Of a stretch of DNA of 64,000 nucleotides, positions 10,249 through 18,093 are shown piece by piece (the stretch's first letter is position 1; each line of letters starts with the position of its first letter). Where the stretch lies: assembly GCA_009843505.1 (NCBI GenBank), contig VYDI01000034.1, positions 62,001-126,000 on the forward strand, read 5' to 3'. The translations under genes and the position numbers were made by a program. Source of the DNA: Holophagales bacterium. GTDB lineage: Bacteria; Acidobacteriota; Thermoanaerobaculia; Multivoradales; Multivoraceae. The notes under the pieces are model-generated. The model was given only the letters and a program-made list of their open reading frames with translations, had not been told where the DNA came from and did not search any database.

Positions 10249-11412
10249 CTAGACGTAGTTGGCCGGGTGACCGGTCGCGAAGACCAGCACGGACTCGCCG
10301 CGACGGATGGTACCGGAGTCCCTGAGCCCAACGACCGCCGCCATCGCCGCCGCCGTCTCGGGGCCGATCAGGAGTCCTTCTTCCGCAGCCATCCTCCACG
10401 TCGTCACCGCCACAAGATCCTCCTCGACGGCCACCGCCGTTCCTCCGCTTTCGCGGACCGCGCGCAGGACGAGAAAATCACCGATCGCTCGCGGTACGCG
10501 CAGGCCCCAGACGCGCGTTTCCGGCGCGTCCCAGGGCTCGGCCTGCTCGCTGCCGTCCCGGAAGGCCCGCACGATGGGAGCGCAGCCCGCCATCTGCACG
10601 ACCGCGAACTTCGCGGGCGGCCCACTCAGGAGCCCCAGCCTGCGTAGCTCGGCGAACGCCTTGGCCATACCGACGATTCCGGTGCCACCGCCGGTCGGAT
10701 AGACGATCCAGTCCGGCAGCCGCCAGCCGAACTGTTCGGCAACCTCGAAACCCATCGTTTTCTTGCCCTCGACCCGGTACGGCTCGCGCAGGGTCGAAAG
10801 ATCCCAGAACCCGCCGCCACGCTCCTGCAGCGCAGCACCGGCCTCAACCAGGGTGCCGCCCGATTCGATCACCTCCGCGCCAAACCCACGGCAACGTTCG
10901 GCAACCGTCACCGGAGTGTCTTCCGGCAGACCCACGCGGCACGGCAAACCGGCCGCGGCGGCGTAGGCCGCCGCCGAGACCCCCGCGTTGCCGGCGCTCG
11001 GAAGCTGGACCCCTGGGGCGCCGAGTTCACGGGCCCGGTTCACGGCCAGGGAGAGTCCCCGGTCCTTGAACGAACCCGTCGGATTCCCCGCCTCGTTCTT
11101 GACGAAAACGCCCACGCCCTCGGGAAACGCCCGTTGAAGACGCACGACGGGAGTGCCGCCTTCGCCCAGATCAACCCGGGCGTGGAAGCGGGACACCGGC
11201 AGCAACTCGCGATACCGCCACAGGGTCCACGGCCGGTGACGGAGGTCGCGGGCGAGCGCTTCGCCCCGCAACCGATCCAGTTCGTAGTTCACCAGCCACG
11301 GCTTGCCGGCCGGCGACAGGAAGGCCGGCTCGTCCAGGGCCGCCTCGACCCCGGTAGCGGAGCACATGAGGCCCCGGGCCCAGCGCTCCCTGCTGTCACC
11401 GCCTGGCTCCAT
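10249..11412 (-). CDS. thrC: Threonine synthase
   Basis: PLP enzyme that makes threonine from O-phosphohomoserine. The 387-residue product shows the PLP lysine in NPTGSFKDRGLSLAV, the SAGNAGVSAAAYAA block and the glycine loop YPTGGGTGIVGM. The frame is open up to 11487, but an extended -10 (TGCTAGGGT) sits at 11432-11440, so an mRNA from it could only use the ATG at 11412. It heads a leftward run with two transporters. Related PLP lyases (threonine dehydratase type) are the alternative; the C-terminal half fits threonine synthase better. Confidence 0.85.
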   Translation of the reverse strand: MEPGGDSRERWARGLMCSATGVEAALDEPAFLSPAGKPWLVNYELDRLRGEALARDLRHRPWTLWRYRELLPVSRFHARVDLGEGGTPVVRLQRAFPEGVGVFVKNEAGNPTGSFKDRGLSLAVNRARELGAPGVQLPSAGNAGVSAAAYAAAAGLPCRVGLPEDTPVTVAERCRGFGAEVIESGGTLVEAGAALQERGGGFWDLSTLREPYRVEGKKTMGFEVAEQFGWRLPDWIVYPTGGGTGIVGMAKAFAELRRLGLLSGPPAKFAVVQMAGCAPIVRAFRDGSEQAEPWDAPETRVWGLRVPRAIGDFLVLRAVRESGGTAVAVEEDLVAVTTWRMAAEEGLLIGPETAAAMAAVVGLRDSGTIRRGESVLVFATGHPANYV

Positions 11413-11431
11413 CTTCGATCCCGCGGTGCCG

Positions 11432-11440
11432 ACCCTAGCA
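11432..11440 (-). promoter_or_regulatory. Extended -10 promoter of thrC
   Basis: Minus-strand TGCTAGGGT, 19 bases before the thrC ATG, giving a leader of about 13 nt. It matches exactly the element at 29042-29050. Confidence 0.5.
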
Positions 11441-11510
11441 GCGCCCTCCGCGCGCTGTCGTTCAGCAGGCACAAGCCACTGAAACACAACAACTTACGGC
11501 GAAAATGTGC

Positions 11511-11516
11511 TATCAT
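11511..11516 (+). promoter_or_regulatory. -10 element before the pseudokinase run
   Basis: GTGCTATCATTGCG contains TATCAT (five of six consensus bases) within an unusually AT-rich patch between divergent genes. The ATG of the pseudokinase is 33 bases further on. No good -35 at 17 bases. Confidence 0.45.
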
Positions 11517-11549
11517 TGCGCCCTCGCATCAACTTCTTGGCATTCGCGC

Positions 11550-13301
11550 ATGAGTCAACAAATTGGTCACTTCGAGATTCTCCGCCGCCTCGAAACGAAG
11601 GCTGGAGCAGCCTCCTACCTCGGTCGCGACACGCGGGACGGATGTTCCGTCATCGTCGACACCTGGACGGGGGAAACGGCAGAGGCTCAGGCCCTCTTCC
11701 TGAAGCGGGCCGCCGCGGTCGGACGGCTGGAACACGCCTCGATCGCCCGGGTTCTCGACTTCGGAATCGACGGTCCAACGTCCTGCCGAATCGAGCAGTC
11801 CCTGGGCACCGAGACGCTGGCGGCCCGGCTCGAACGGAGTGACAAACTGCCGATCCGGACGGCTCTCGGCTGGCTTGCCCGGGTTGCACGCGCTCTGGAG
11901 TACGCGCACGACCGGGGAGTCGTCCACGGAGACGTCCACCCCGGCGCCATCACGATCCGCTCCGACGACAACGCCGCGGTCCGGGGTTTCGCGAATCCGA
12001 GACCGCGCGCGCACGCCAGGTACAACGCACCGGAACTACAGCGGGCCGGGACGGTCGACGTGCCGGCCGACATCTACGCGTTCGGCGTACTCACGCACCG
12101 GGTGCTGACCTTCCAACCCGCCGAGAGGCAGGCGCCCGCACGCCGGCTGAAGTCGAAGGACCGGCGTTTCCTGCAGAAGGCGATCAGGGCGCAACTCCCG
12201 TCGCACGTCGCGAGATCGCTGGTTGCCGTTCTCGAAGCCTGCCTCAGGGACGATCCCGACAGGCGCGCGGCGAGCTTCACCCCCATTGTCAGCGCCCTCG
12301 AAGACGCGCGCCGGGAACTCGTCACCGAGACCACCGGCGACGAGGCCTCGTCACGGGACGAACCGAACGACTGGACGTCCACCGCTGTGCAGACATCGCG
12401 AGCCTCCGACGCCTCGCTGATCGAAGTCGAGATCAACGGAGGCGCCACGTCTTCGGAGACGCCTTCCCCGCCAACTCTCGACACGGTCGCCGACGCGATC
12501 CGGCGTCCGCCGCGCTCCCGCCTCCGGCGCCGCTGGCTGACCTTCGCCACGGTCGCCGGCACCGCGCTCTGGCTCGGCGGCACGCTGTGGTGGTCGAAGG
12601 GTAGCCCGGTCGCCGGATCGGAAGCGCCGGCGCCGCGGAACGACGCCCGGGTCGAACGGCAGGCCGTCGCCGCGGAAACCGAAGTCGAGCAGCCCGCCAG
12701 ACAGGCCATCGGCCCGAGTGCGCCCGACGACTCGACGGTCCCACCCCCGGACACGACTCCAACCGTCAGCCGGGGCATCGGACGCCTGGCCCTTCCGCCC
12801 GCCTGGGATCCCCACATCACCGTCTCCGTTGACGGCGAAGCGCCCGTGGTTCTCGACCGCAGAAGAGTGTTCGAAGTCGAAGCAGCGGTCGACCACGTAC
12901 TCACATTCGAACTCGCCACCCGCGACTACCAGATCCGGGAACAGGTCGTGATCCAGGTCGGCGTGAACCGGTTGCTGGAAACGCCGGTGCCACTGGTCCG
13001 GCCCGGCGCCGTCAGCGTCGCGCCGGCAACCGAGTCGGAACGTCCCGTGTTCGTTCGCATCGGCGATGAGGCGGTCGGCTGGACGCCCATCCTCAACCTG
13101 CCCGTCCCCGCCGGCGCCCATGTGCTCAGTCTTCTCCGCAATCCCAGGTGGCAGCCGGACGACCGGATCGACCAGAAGATCCAGGTGAACTCCAGGCAGG
13201 AGACGACGATCCAATTCGACCTCGAAGCAGAGCCACCCGTGCTGATCGTCAACGGCCAGAGGATCGAGTACGCTCCGGTTGATGAGGGGCCCGCGCCGTA
13301 G
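11550..13301 (+). CDS. Membrane-anchored Ser/Thr pseudokinase with PEGA-like outer domain
   Basis: The first 255 residues follow a bacterial Hanks-type kinase fold (FEILRRLE, ... RLEHASIARVLDFG, ... ADIYAFGVL). The catalytic apparatus is broken: the VAIK lysine is Asp37, the glycine loop is degenerate (ETKAGAAS), the HRD loop reads HGDVHPGA with the metal-binding Asn replaced by Ala133, and DFG is GFA (146-148). The HRD Asp128, APE (160-162) and Asp174 remain. A single membrane helix (about 329-348) follows a Ser/Thr-rich linker, and the outer part (about 425-583) resembles PEGA-type beta domains. ATG 11550 is preferred over the in-frame start at 11505, which lies upstream of the likely -10. 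It probably binds rather than phosphorylates partners; it overlaps the next gene by 20 bases. Confidence 0.85.
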   Translation: MSQQIGHFEILRRLETKAGAASYLGRDTRDGCSVIVDTWTGETAEAQALFLKRAAAVGRLEHASIARVLDFGIDGPTSCRIEQSLGTETLAARLERSDKLPIRTALGWLARVARALEYAHDRGVVHGDVHPGAITIRSDDNAAVRGFANPRPRAHARYNAPELQRAGTVDVPADIYAFGVLTHRVLTFQPAERQAPARRLKSKDRRFLQKAIRAQLPSHVARSLVAVLEACLRDDPDRRAASFTPIVSALEDARRELVTETTGDEASSRDEPNDWTSTAVQTSRASDASLIEVEINGGATSSETPSPPTLDTVADAIRRPPRSRLRRRWLTFATVAGTALWLGGTLWWSKGSPVAGSEAPAPRNDARVERQAVAAETEVEQPARQAIGPSAPDDSTVPPPDTTPTVSRGIGRLALPPAWDPHITVSVDGEAPVVLDRRRVFEVEAAVDHVLTFELATRDYQIREQVVIQVGVNRLLETPVPLVRPGAVSVAPATESERPVFVRIGDEAVGWTPILNLPVPAGAHVLSLLRNPRWQPDDRIDQKIQVNSRQETTIQFDLEAEPPVLIVNGQRIEYAPVDEGPAP

Positions 13302-14259
13302 CAGCGACGCCGGCGCTGACGCCACGCCGCTCGACGTCAGCGTTCTCGTACCGGTCCTCGACGAAAGCGGGACGGTAGCCGCCCTGGCCGAGCGCGTCCT
13401 TGCCAACCTGGACGCCATCGACGTGCGGGCGGAACTCGTGTTCATCGACGACGGTTCGACCGACGGCACCTCCGATGCCGTTCGCCGCGAACACGAGCGC
13501 GACCCCCGGGTGCGGCTCATTCGACTGCGCCGGAACTTCGGCAAGGCAGCCGCCCTCTCGGCCGGGGTCGACCATTCGCGGGGCCGGATTCTCGTCACGA
13601 TGGACGGCGACCTGCAGGACGATCCCGACGAGATTCCGCGCCTGCTGCAGGCGCTCGAAGACGGCCCCCTCGATCTCGTCTCCGGCTGGAAGCGCACCCG
13701 GCGCGACCCGTGGCGCCGGCGGCTGGCGTCGAGGGTCTTCAACTGGGTGACGCGCACTCTCTCGAACGTCAGGCTGCACGACTTCAACTCCGGCTTCAAG
13801 GCCTACCGCCGGGAAGTCCTGGAGCAGGTCGCCGTGTATGGGGAACTCCATCGCTACATTCCCGTGCTGGCCAGCCGTCGCGGCTTTCTCGTCGGCGAGA
13901 TTCCAGTGGCTCACCATCCGCGCCGCATCGGCCGCAGCCGGTACGGATGGGATCGCTCGTACAAGGGACCCGTGGACCTGATCACGGTCCTGTTCATCAG
14001 CCGCTTCACCCGCCGCCCCCTGCACCTCTTCGGCCCGATCGGTCTGATCAGCTTCGCCGCCGGTCTGGGCATCTGCACCTATCTCGCGGCGCTCTGGTTC
14101 GCCGGCGCCTCGCTTTCCAACCGCCCCCTGCTGTTGCTCGGGGTCCTGTTGATGGTCCTGGGCATCCAGATCGTCACGACGGGCCTGATCGGTGAACTGA
14201 TCACCTTCAAGAACTTCCGCCGGCCCGACAGCTACTCCGTTCGAGAGCGGGTCGGCTGA
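13282..14259 (+). CDS. Family 2 glycosyltransferase, polyprenyl-phosphate sugar transferase type
   Basis: Resembles DPM1/ArnC/GtrB enzymes that move a sugar from a nucleotide donor to polyprenyl phosphate at the inner membrane. The GT-A fold starts with VLVPVLDESGTV; DDGSTDGT and MDGDLQDDP supply the metal and nucleotide contacts; HDFNSGFKAYRREVL is typical of the group. Two membrane helices end the protein (about 255-315). ATG 13282 is used (a TTG precedes it at 13279). The start lies inside the end of the pseudokinase gene, so the two are likely coupled. Donor sugar unknown. Confidence 0.92.
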   Translation: MRGPRRSSDAGADATPLDVSVLVPVLDESGTVAALAERVLANLDAIDVRAELVFIDDGSTDGTSDAVRREHERDPRVRLIRLRRNFGKAAALSAGVDHSRGRILVTMDGDLQDDPDEIPRLLQALEDGPLDLVSGWKRTRRDPWRRRLASRVFNWVTRTLSNVRLHDFNSGFKAYRREVLEQVAVYGELHRYIPVLASRRGFLVGEIPVAHHPRRIGRSRYGWDRSYKGPVDLITVLFISRFTRRPLHLFGPIGLISFAAGLGICTYLAALWFAGASLSNRPLLLLGVLLMVLGIQIVTTGLIGELITFKNFRRPDSYSVRERVG

Positions 14260-14265
14260 ACCCGG

Positions 14266-15546
14266 TTGCCCGGCGGCAGGAGCGCGGCCCTGCGCATCCT
14301 CTTCCTCACCCAGACCTACCCTCGCTGGCCCGGCGACACGGCCGGACCGTTCATCCGTGAGCTGGCCCGTGGGCTGGTCCGCGCCGGCGACCGCGTCACG
14401 GTCCTCACGCCGCGCGCGCCGCAGGTGCGTCGCGCCTGGGACGACGACGGCGTCGAAGTCCGCTCCTTCGCCTACGCCCCCCGTCCACTGGAGGTCCTTG
14501 GCTACGGCCGCAGTCTGGCTGCAGACGAACATGTACGGCCGGGCGCCGCGTTCGCCGCTCCCCTCTATCTGCTCGCGGCGGCGAGGGCGGTGGCCCGGCA
14601 CCTCGGACGGGAACGCTACGACCTGCTCCACGCCCATTGGGTCGCCCCAAACGGGCTGGTGGCCCTCTGGCCGGGTGTGCACGGAAAGGGAACGCTGATC
14701 GCCGCGGGCCTTCATGGCAGCGACGTCTTCCTGGCCGAGAAGGCGCTCGCGCGGCCGGCGATCCGTCGTGCCCTGGCCCGTTGCGGCCTGCTCACCGGAT
14801 GCTCGCCCGAACTCGTCGAGCGGGTCCAGCGAATCGGCTATCGCGGCAAGCCGTCGCGCGTCATCCCCTACGGCGTCGATACCGACATGTTCCGCCCGGC
14901 CGGGGAGCTCCCGGGCGAGCCGGACGAGCAATCCTGGCGTGAACGCCTGGACATTCCAGGACACTCCACCGTCCTGCTCGGTGTCGGCCGCCTGGCGACG
15001 AAGAAGGGCTTCCAGGTCCTGGTCGACGTGCTGCCCCGATTGCTGTCCGACTTCAGCGACCTGCACGCGATCATTGCCGGCGACGGCGATCAGATGGCGG
15101 ACTTCCAGGCGGCGCTCAACGGATGGAGGCCCGACCACGCGAGCCGGGTCCACCTTCCCGGCGCCGTCGCCCACGACGATCTGCCCGGTCTCTACCGCGG
15201 CGCCGACCTTTTCGTCCTCCCCGCCGTTCACGATCCCCAGGGCAACGTCGACGGCCTGCCCAACGTGATCCTGGAGGCCCTGGCCAGTGGGCTCCCGGTG
15301 GTCGCCACCACAGTCTCCGGAATCCCCCTAGCGGTCGAATCGGGAGTCCAGGGAGTCCTCGTTCCGGAGCAGGACCACGCCGCTCTCCAGAACGCGATCG
15401 CGGGTCTGCTCGGCAACCCGGAACGGCGGCGTCTGATGGGCGCCCGCGCCCGCGCCCGTGCCGTCTCCCAACTGACCTGGGACATCGTGGCCGCCAGCTA
15501 CCGGCAGGCCTACGTCGACGCCCTGGCGGATGAGGCCCCGCGATGA
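14266..15546 (+). CDS. Family 4 (GT-B) glycosyltransferase
   Basis: Retaining glycosyltransferase of the GT4 type. The N-terminal Rossmann half begins LRILFLTQTYPRWPGDTAGPF; the C-terminal half has VLLGVGRLATKKGFQVLVD and the nucleotide-sugar site with conserved Glu residues in NVILEALASGLPVVATTVSG. Length 426 aa is normal. The start is TTG at 14266, 7 bases after the GT2 stop; no ATG fits near the conserved N terminus. It overlaps the next gene by ATGA. The acceptor is probably a lipid-linked glycan, judging from the GT2 neighbour. Confidence 0.9.
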   Translation: MPGGRSAALRILFLTQTYPRWPGDTAGPFIRELARGLVRAGDRVTVLTPRAPQVRRAWDDDGVEVRSFAYAPRPLEVLGYGRSLAADEHVRPGAAFAAPLYLLAAARAVARHLGRERYDLLHAHWVAPNGLVALWPGVHGKGTLIAAGLHGSDVFLAEKALARPAIRRALARCGLLTGCSPELVERVQRIGYRGKPSRVIPYGVDTDMFRPAGELPGEPDEQSWRERLDIPGHSTVLLGVGRLATKKGFQVLVDVLPRLLSDFSDLHAIIAGDGDQMADFQAALNGWRPDHASRVHLPGAVAHDDLPGLYRGADLFVLPAVHDPQGNVDGLPNVILEALASGLPVVATTVSGIPLAVESGVQGVLVPEQDHAALQNAIAGLLGNPERRRLMGARARARAVSQLTWDIVAASYRQAYVDALADEAPR

Positions 15547-16283
15547 ACCGGTCCGGCGAGAACGAACCGATCGCGGCCCGACGTCGAGGGCTCTGGTGGG
15601 CGATCCTGGGCGCCGCGATGACGCTGCCCACGGTCGCCTCGCTCGCCTACTTCGTCTGGCTCGAGGGAACGGCCTGGGTCGCCCCCGTCTACCTGGGCGC
15701 CAAGGCGATTCAGTTCGCCGGGCCGATAGTCGCACTCACCGCCCTGCTGGCGGCCGCCTTCGGCCCCGCGCGGCCGGGCCGGTCGATTGCGCTCGGCCTG
15801 GGAACGGGCATCGCGGGAGCCGGTTTCACGTGGCTGGCCTATGCCGTGCTGTTTCGCGGCGGTGAGATGGCCGCGACCGCCGCCGGGGCGATCACGGTAA
15901 AGCTGGCCGACTTCCATCTCGACACCCTGGAGCGCTATGTCGTCGCGGCGCTCCTGATCAGCTTCGTCCATTCCTGGCTCGAGGAGGTCTATTGGCGCGC
16001 CTTCGTCTACGGCAGGCTCCGCAGCCTGACCTCTTCCAGGTCGTCGCACCTGGTGGCCGCCATCGGCTTCGCCGCTCACCACGTGGTCGTCATCGGCGTC
16101 TATCTTGGCGACGCCTCGGTCCTGCTCCTGACCCTCATGTCGCTTCCGGTCGTCTTCGGAGGCGTCCTCTGGTCCTTTCTCTACCGCGCCACGGGCAACC
16201 GTTTGCTGGCCCCCTGGCTCAGCCACGTCTGCCTCGACCTTGCGATCATGGCCGTGGGCTACGACCTGATCTTCGCCGGTTGA
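15543..16283 (+). CDS. CPBP-family intramembrane glutamic protease
   Basis: Integral membrane protein of the CAAX protease/bacteriocin-processing (CPBP, Rce1-like) family. Of 246 residues, about eight hydrophobic segments can be seen. The catalytic motifs are present: EEVYWR (EExxxR) near residue 148, a His in FAAHHVVV and a His in the last helices (SHVCLD). The start overlaps the glycosyltransferase stop by ATGA. Its 3' end overlaps the convergent PLP-enzyme gene by 25 bases. The substrate is unknown; the context suggests glycan or envelope work. Confidence 0.88.
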   Translation: MNRSGENEPIAARRRGLWWAILGAAMTLPTVASLAYFVWLEGTAWVAPVYLGAKAIQFAGPIVALTALLAAAFGPARPGRSIALGLGTGIAGAGFTWLAYAVLFRGGEMAATAAGAITVKLADFHLDTLERYVVAALLISFVHSWLEEVYWRAFVYGRLRSLTSSRSSHLVAAIGFAAHHVVVIGVYLGDASVLLLTLMSLPVVFGGVLWSFLYRATGNRLLAPWLSHVCLDLAIMAVGYDLIFAG

Positions 16284-17401
16284 GGTCCGAGTTCGTCGCG
16301 CGAGACGGGCAGGCCCTGTTCGCGCAGCCAGTCGTCGTTGTAGATCGTGCTGAGGTAGCGGGTCCCCGAATCGGGAAACAGTGTCACCACGCGGGCGCCC
16401 GGTCGGAGCTCCCGCAGCATCTGCCGCACACCCCAAAGCGCCGCGCCGCTCGATCCGCCCACCAGCATCGCCTCGTGCCGGGCAAGTTCGCGGGCCGCAA
16501 GGAACGCCTCGGCGTCGCTGACCTGGAGCATCCGGTCGAAGACCTCGAACTCCGGACAGTCGATGATCTCTTCGTCGCCCAGCCCCTCGAGCAGGTAGCG
16601 ACCCGCTGGCGCGGACGCGTCGACGCCGCCCGAAAGCGCCGCGAAGTGATGGCTGAACACCGATCCCTCGACGTCGACCGCCACGATCCGGATGGCCGGG
16701 TCCTTCTCTTTCAGGAAGCGACCCACGCCGGATACCGTGCCGCCGGTGCCGATGCCGCCAACGAAGACGTCGATCCGGCCCTCCATCTGACGCCAGATCT
16801 CCGGAGCCGTCGTCTCGTAGTGGCACTCGTTGTTGTCCCGGTTGTTGTGCTGGTCGGGAAAGAAGGCCTGCGGCTCGGCGGCCACCAGGCTCCGGGCCTT
16901 CCGGTTGTACGACTCCGGGTGCTCGGGTTCCAGATCGCCGTCGACCAGAACGAGCTCGACCCCCAGCGCCCGCAGGCAATCGAGCTTCTCGCGACTGGTC
17001 TGGCGGCGGACGACCGCCCGACAGCGCAGTCCACGCGTCGTGGCCATCATGGCCAAACCCATCGCCGTGTTGCCGGAAGATGCCTCGATCACCAGCCCGC
17101 CGGGCTCGAGCACGCCGGACGCGAGCGCGCGATCCACGAGATAGCGCGCGACCCGGTCCTTCACGCTACCCATCGGGTTGAGGAACTCGAGCTTCGCGAA
17201 CACGTCGACGCCGGCGCCGGCCCCGCCCAGGGAGCGCCGGAGACGCACCATCGGCGTACCGCCGATCGCCTCGCAGACGTCCTCGCAGACTCCCGGCGCA
17301 CCCGGCTCGCGCGTCCCCGCGCCGACCGCTTCACGGCCCGGGCGCCCTTCCGCGCGCGGCCGGATGTCGGCCCCTTCGGATTGGTTTGCCGCCGCCTTCA
17401 A
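16259..17401 (-). CDS. Cysteine synthase / cystathionine beta-synthase-like PLP enzyme
   Basis: Fold-type II PLP enzyme of the CysK/CBS group. It has the IGGTPMVRL entry, the PLP lysine in NPMGSVKDRVA, the SSGNTAMGLA loop and the phosphate loop GGIGTGGTVSGVGRFLK. The HNNRDNNECHYETTAPEIW segment is closer to the catalytic core of cystathionine beta-synthase than to small CysK; there are no CBS repeats after it. The start is uncertain: no ATG or GTG fits, and TTG 17401, 12 bases after the UDG stop, is my choice (380 aa). It ends the leftward housekeeping run and overlaps the convergent protease gene. Confidence 0.85.
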   Translation of the reverse strand: MKAAANQSEGADIRPRAEGRPGREAVGAGTREPGAPGVCEDVCEAIGGTPMVRLRRSLGGAGAGVDVFAKLEFLNPMGSVKDRVARYLVDRALASGVLEPGGLVIEASSGNTAMGLAMMATTRGLRCRAVVRRQTSREKLDCLRALGVELVLVDGDLEPEHPESYNRKARSLVAAEPQAFFPDQHNNRDNNECHYETTAPEIWRQMEGRIDVFVGGIGTGGTVSGVGRFLKEKDPAIRIVAVDVEGSVFSHHFAALSGGVDASAPAGRYLLEGLGDEEIIDCPEFEVFDRMLQVSDAEAFLAARELARHEAMLVGGSSGAALWGVRQMLRELRPGARVVTLFPDSGTRYLSTIYNDDWLREQGLPVSRDELGPQPAKIRS

Positions 17402-17412
17402 GGTAGCGAAGA

Positions 17413-18093
17413 CTACTCCGCTCCGTCGACGCCGAGCAGCCGGTCGCGGACGACCTGCATGTCCTCCCAGGTGGCCCGCTTGTACGACGGATCCCGAAGC
17501 AGAAAAGCCGGGTGATACGTGACGCGAACCGGCACGCCTCCAGCCTCGTGCCACGTGCCGCGCAGGCGCCCCAGCGAGCTGGTCGTCCCCAGCAGTTGCT
17601 GTGCCGCCACTCGGCCCAGGGCAACGATCACGCGCGGTGCTACTAGCTCGACCTGGCGATCGAGAAAGGAACGGCAGGCCGCCGTCTCGTCAGGTTGCGG
17701 GTCCCGGTTGTTCGGCGGCCGGCACTTCACGACGTTCGTGATGTAAACGTCCTCGCGCCGGAGGTCGATGGCCCGGATGATCCGCGTCAGGAGTTGTCCG
17801 GCCGGTCCCACGAACGGCAGCCCCTGCCGATCCTCCTGAGCGCCCGGGCCCTCGCCCACGAACATGAGGTCCGCCTCGCCGTCGCCGTCGCCGAAGACGA
17901 CCTTGTTCCGCGCCTTGCAGAGGCCGCACGCCGTACAGCCCTCGGCCTCCTCGGCCACCGCCCGCAGGCGCTCCAGACCGCCACCGGTCGCCACCGGCGC
18001 CGACGACGGCGCTGGCGGTGGATAGGCCTCCGTGAAGCCCAGATCCCGCAGCAGATCGATCTCCCGGGCGATCGGCAGGCGGGGTCGGCTCAC
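17413..18093 (-). CDS. Type-4 uracil-DNA glycosylase with Fe-S cluster
   Basis: Removes uracil from DNA to start base excision repair. The 226-residue product has the family 4 signs: CTACGLC as the first pair of cluster cysteines, motif A GEGPGAQEDRQGLPFVG, the later cluster cysteines in NVVKCRPPNNRDP and ACRSF, and YHPAFLLR for the C-terminal motif. The N-terminal 45 residues are Pro-rich and poorly conserved. It starts within the coaBC stop (ATGA overlap at 18090-18093). Confidence 0.93.
   Translation of the reverse strand: MSRPRLPIAREIDLLRDLGFTEAYPPPAPSSAPVATGGGLERLRAVAEEAEGCTACGLCKARNKVVFGDGDGEADLMFVGEGPGAQEDRQGLPFVGPAGQLLTRIIRAIDLRREDVYITNVVKCRPPNNRDPQPDETAACRSFLDRQVELVAPRVIVALGRVAAQQLLGTTSSLGRLRGTWHEAGGVPVRVTYHPAFLLRDPSYKRATWEDMQVVRDRLLGVDGAE

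Noticed and set aside
8557..10647. 696-codon plus-strand frame
   Set aside because: Antisense to the AGCS symporter and thrC; composition (H, R, Q, E) is that of a shadow frame.
11413..11487. Longer thrC start (GTG 11487)
   Set aside because: It lies upstream of a strong extended -10 at 11432-11440 and adds residues with no family match and no ribosome site.
11505..11549. Longer pseudokinase start (15 extra codons)
   Set aside because: Starts at or before the -10 box TATCAT; the kinase fold begins right after ATG 11550.
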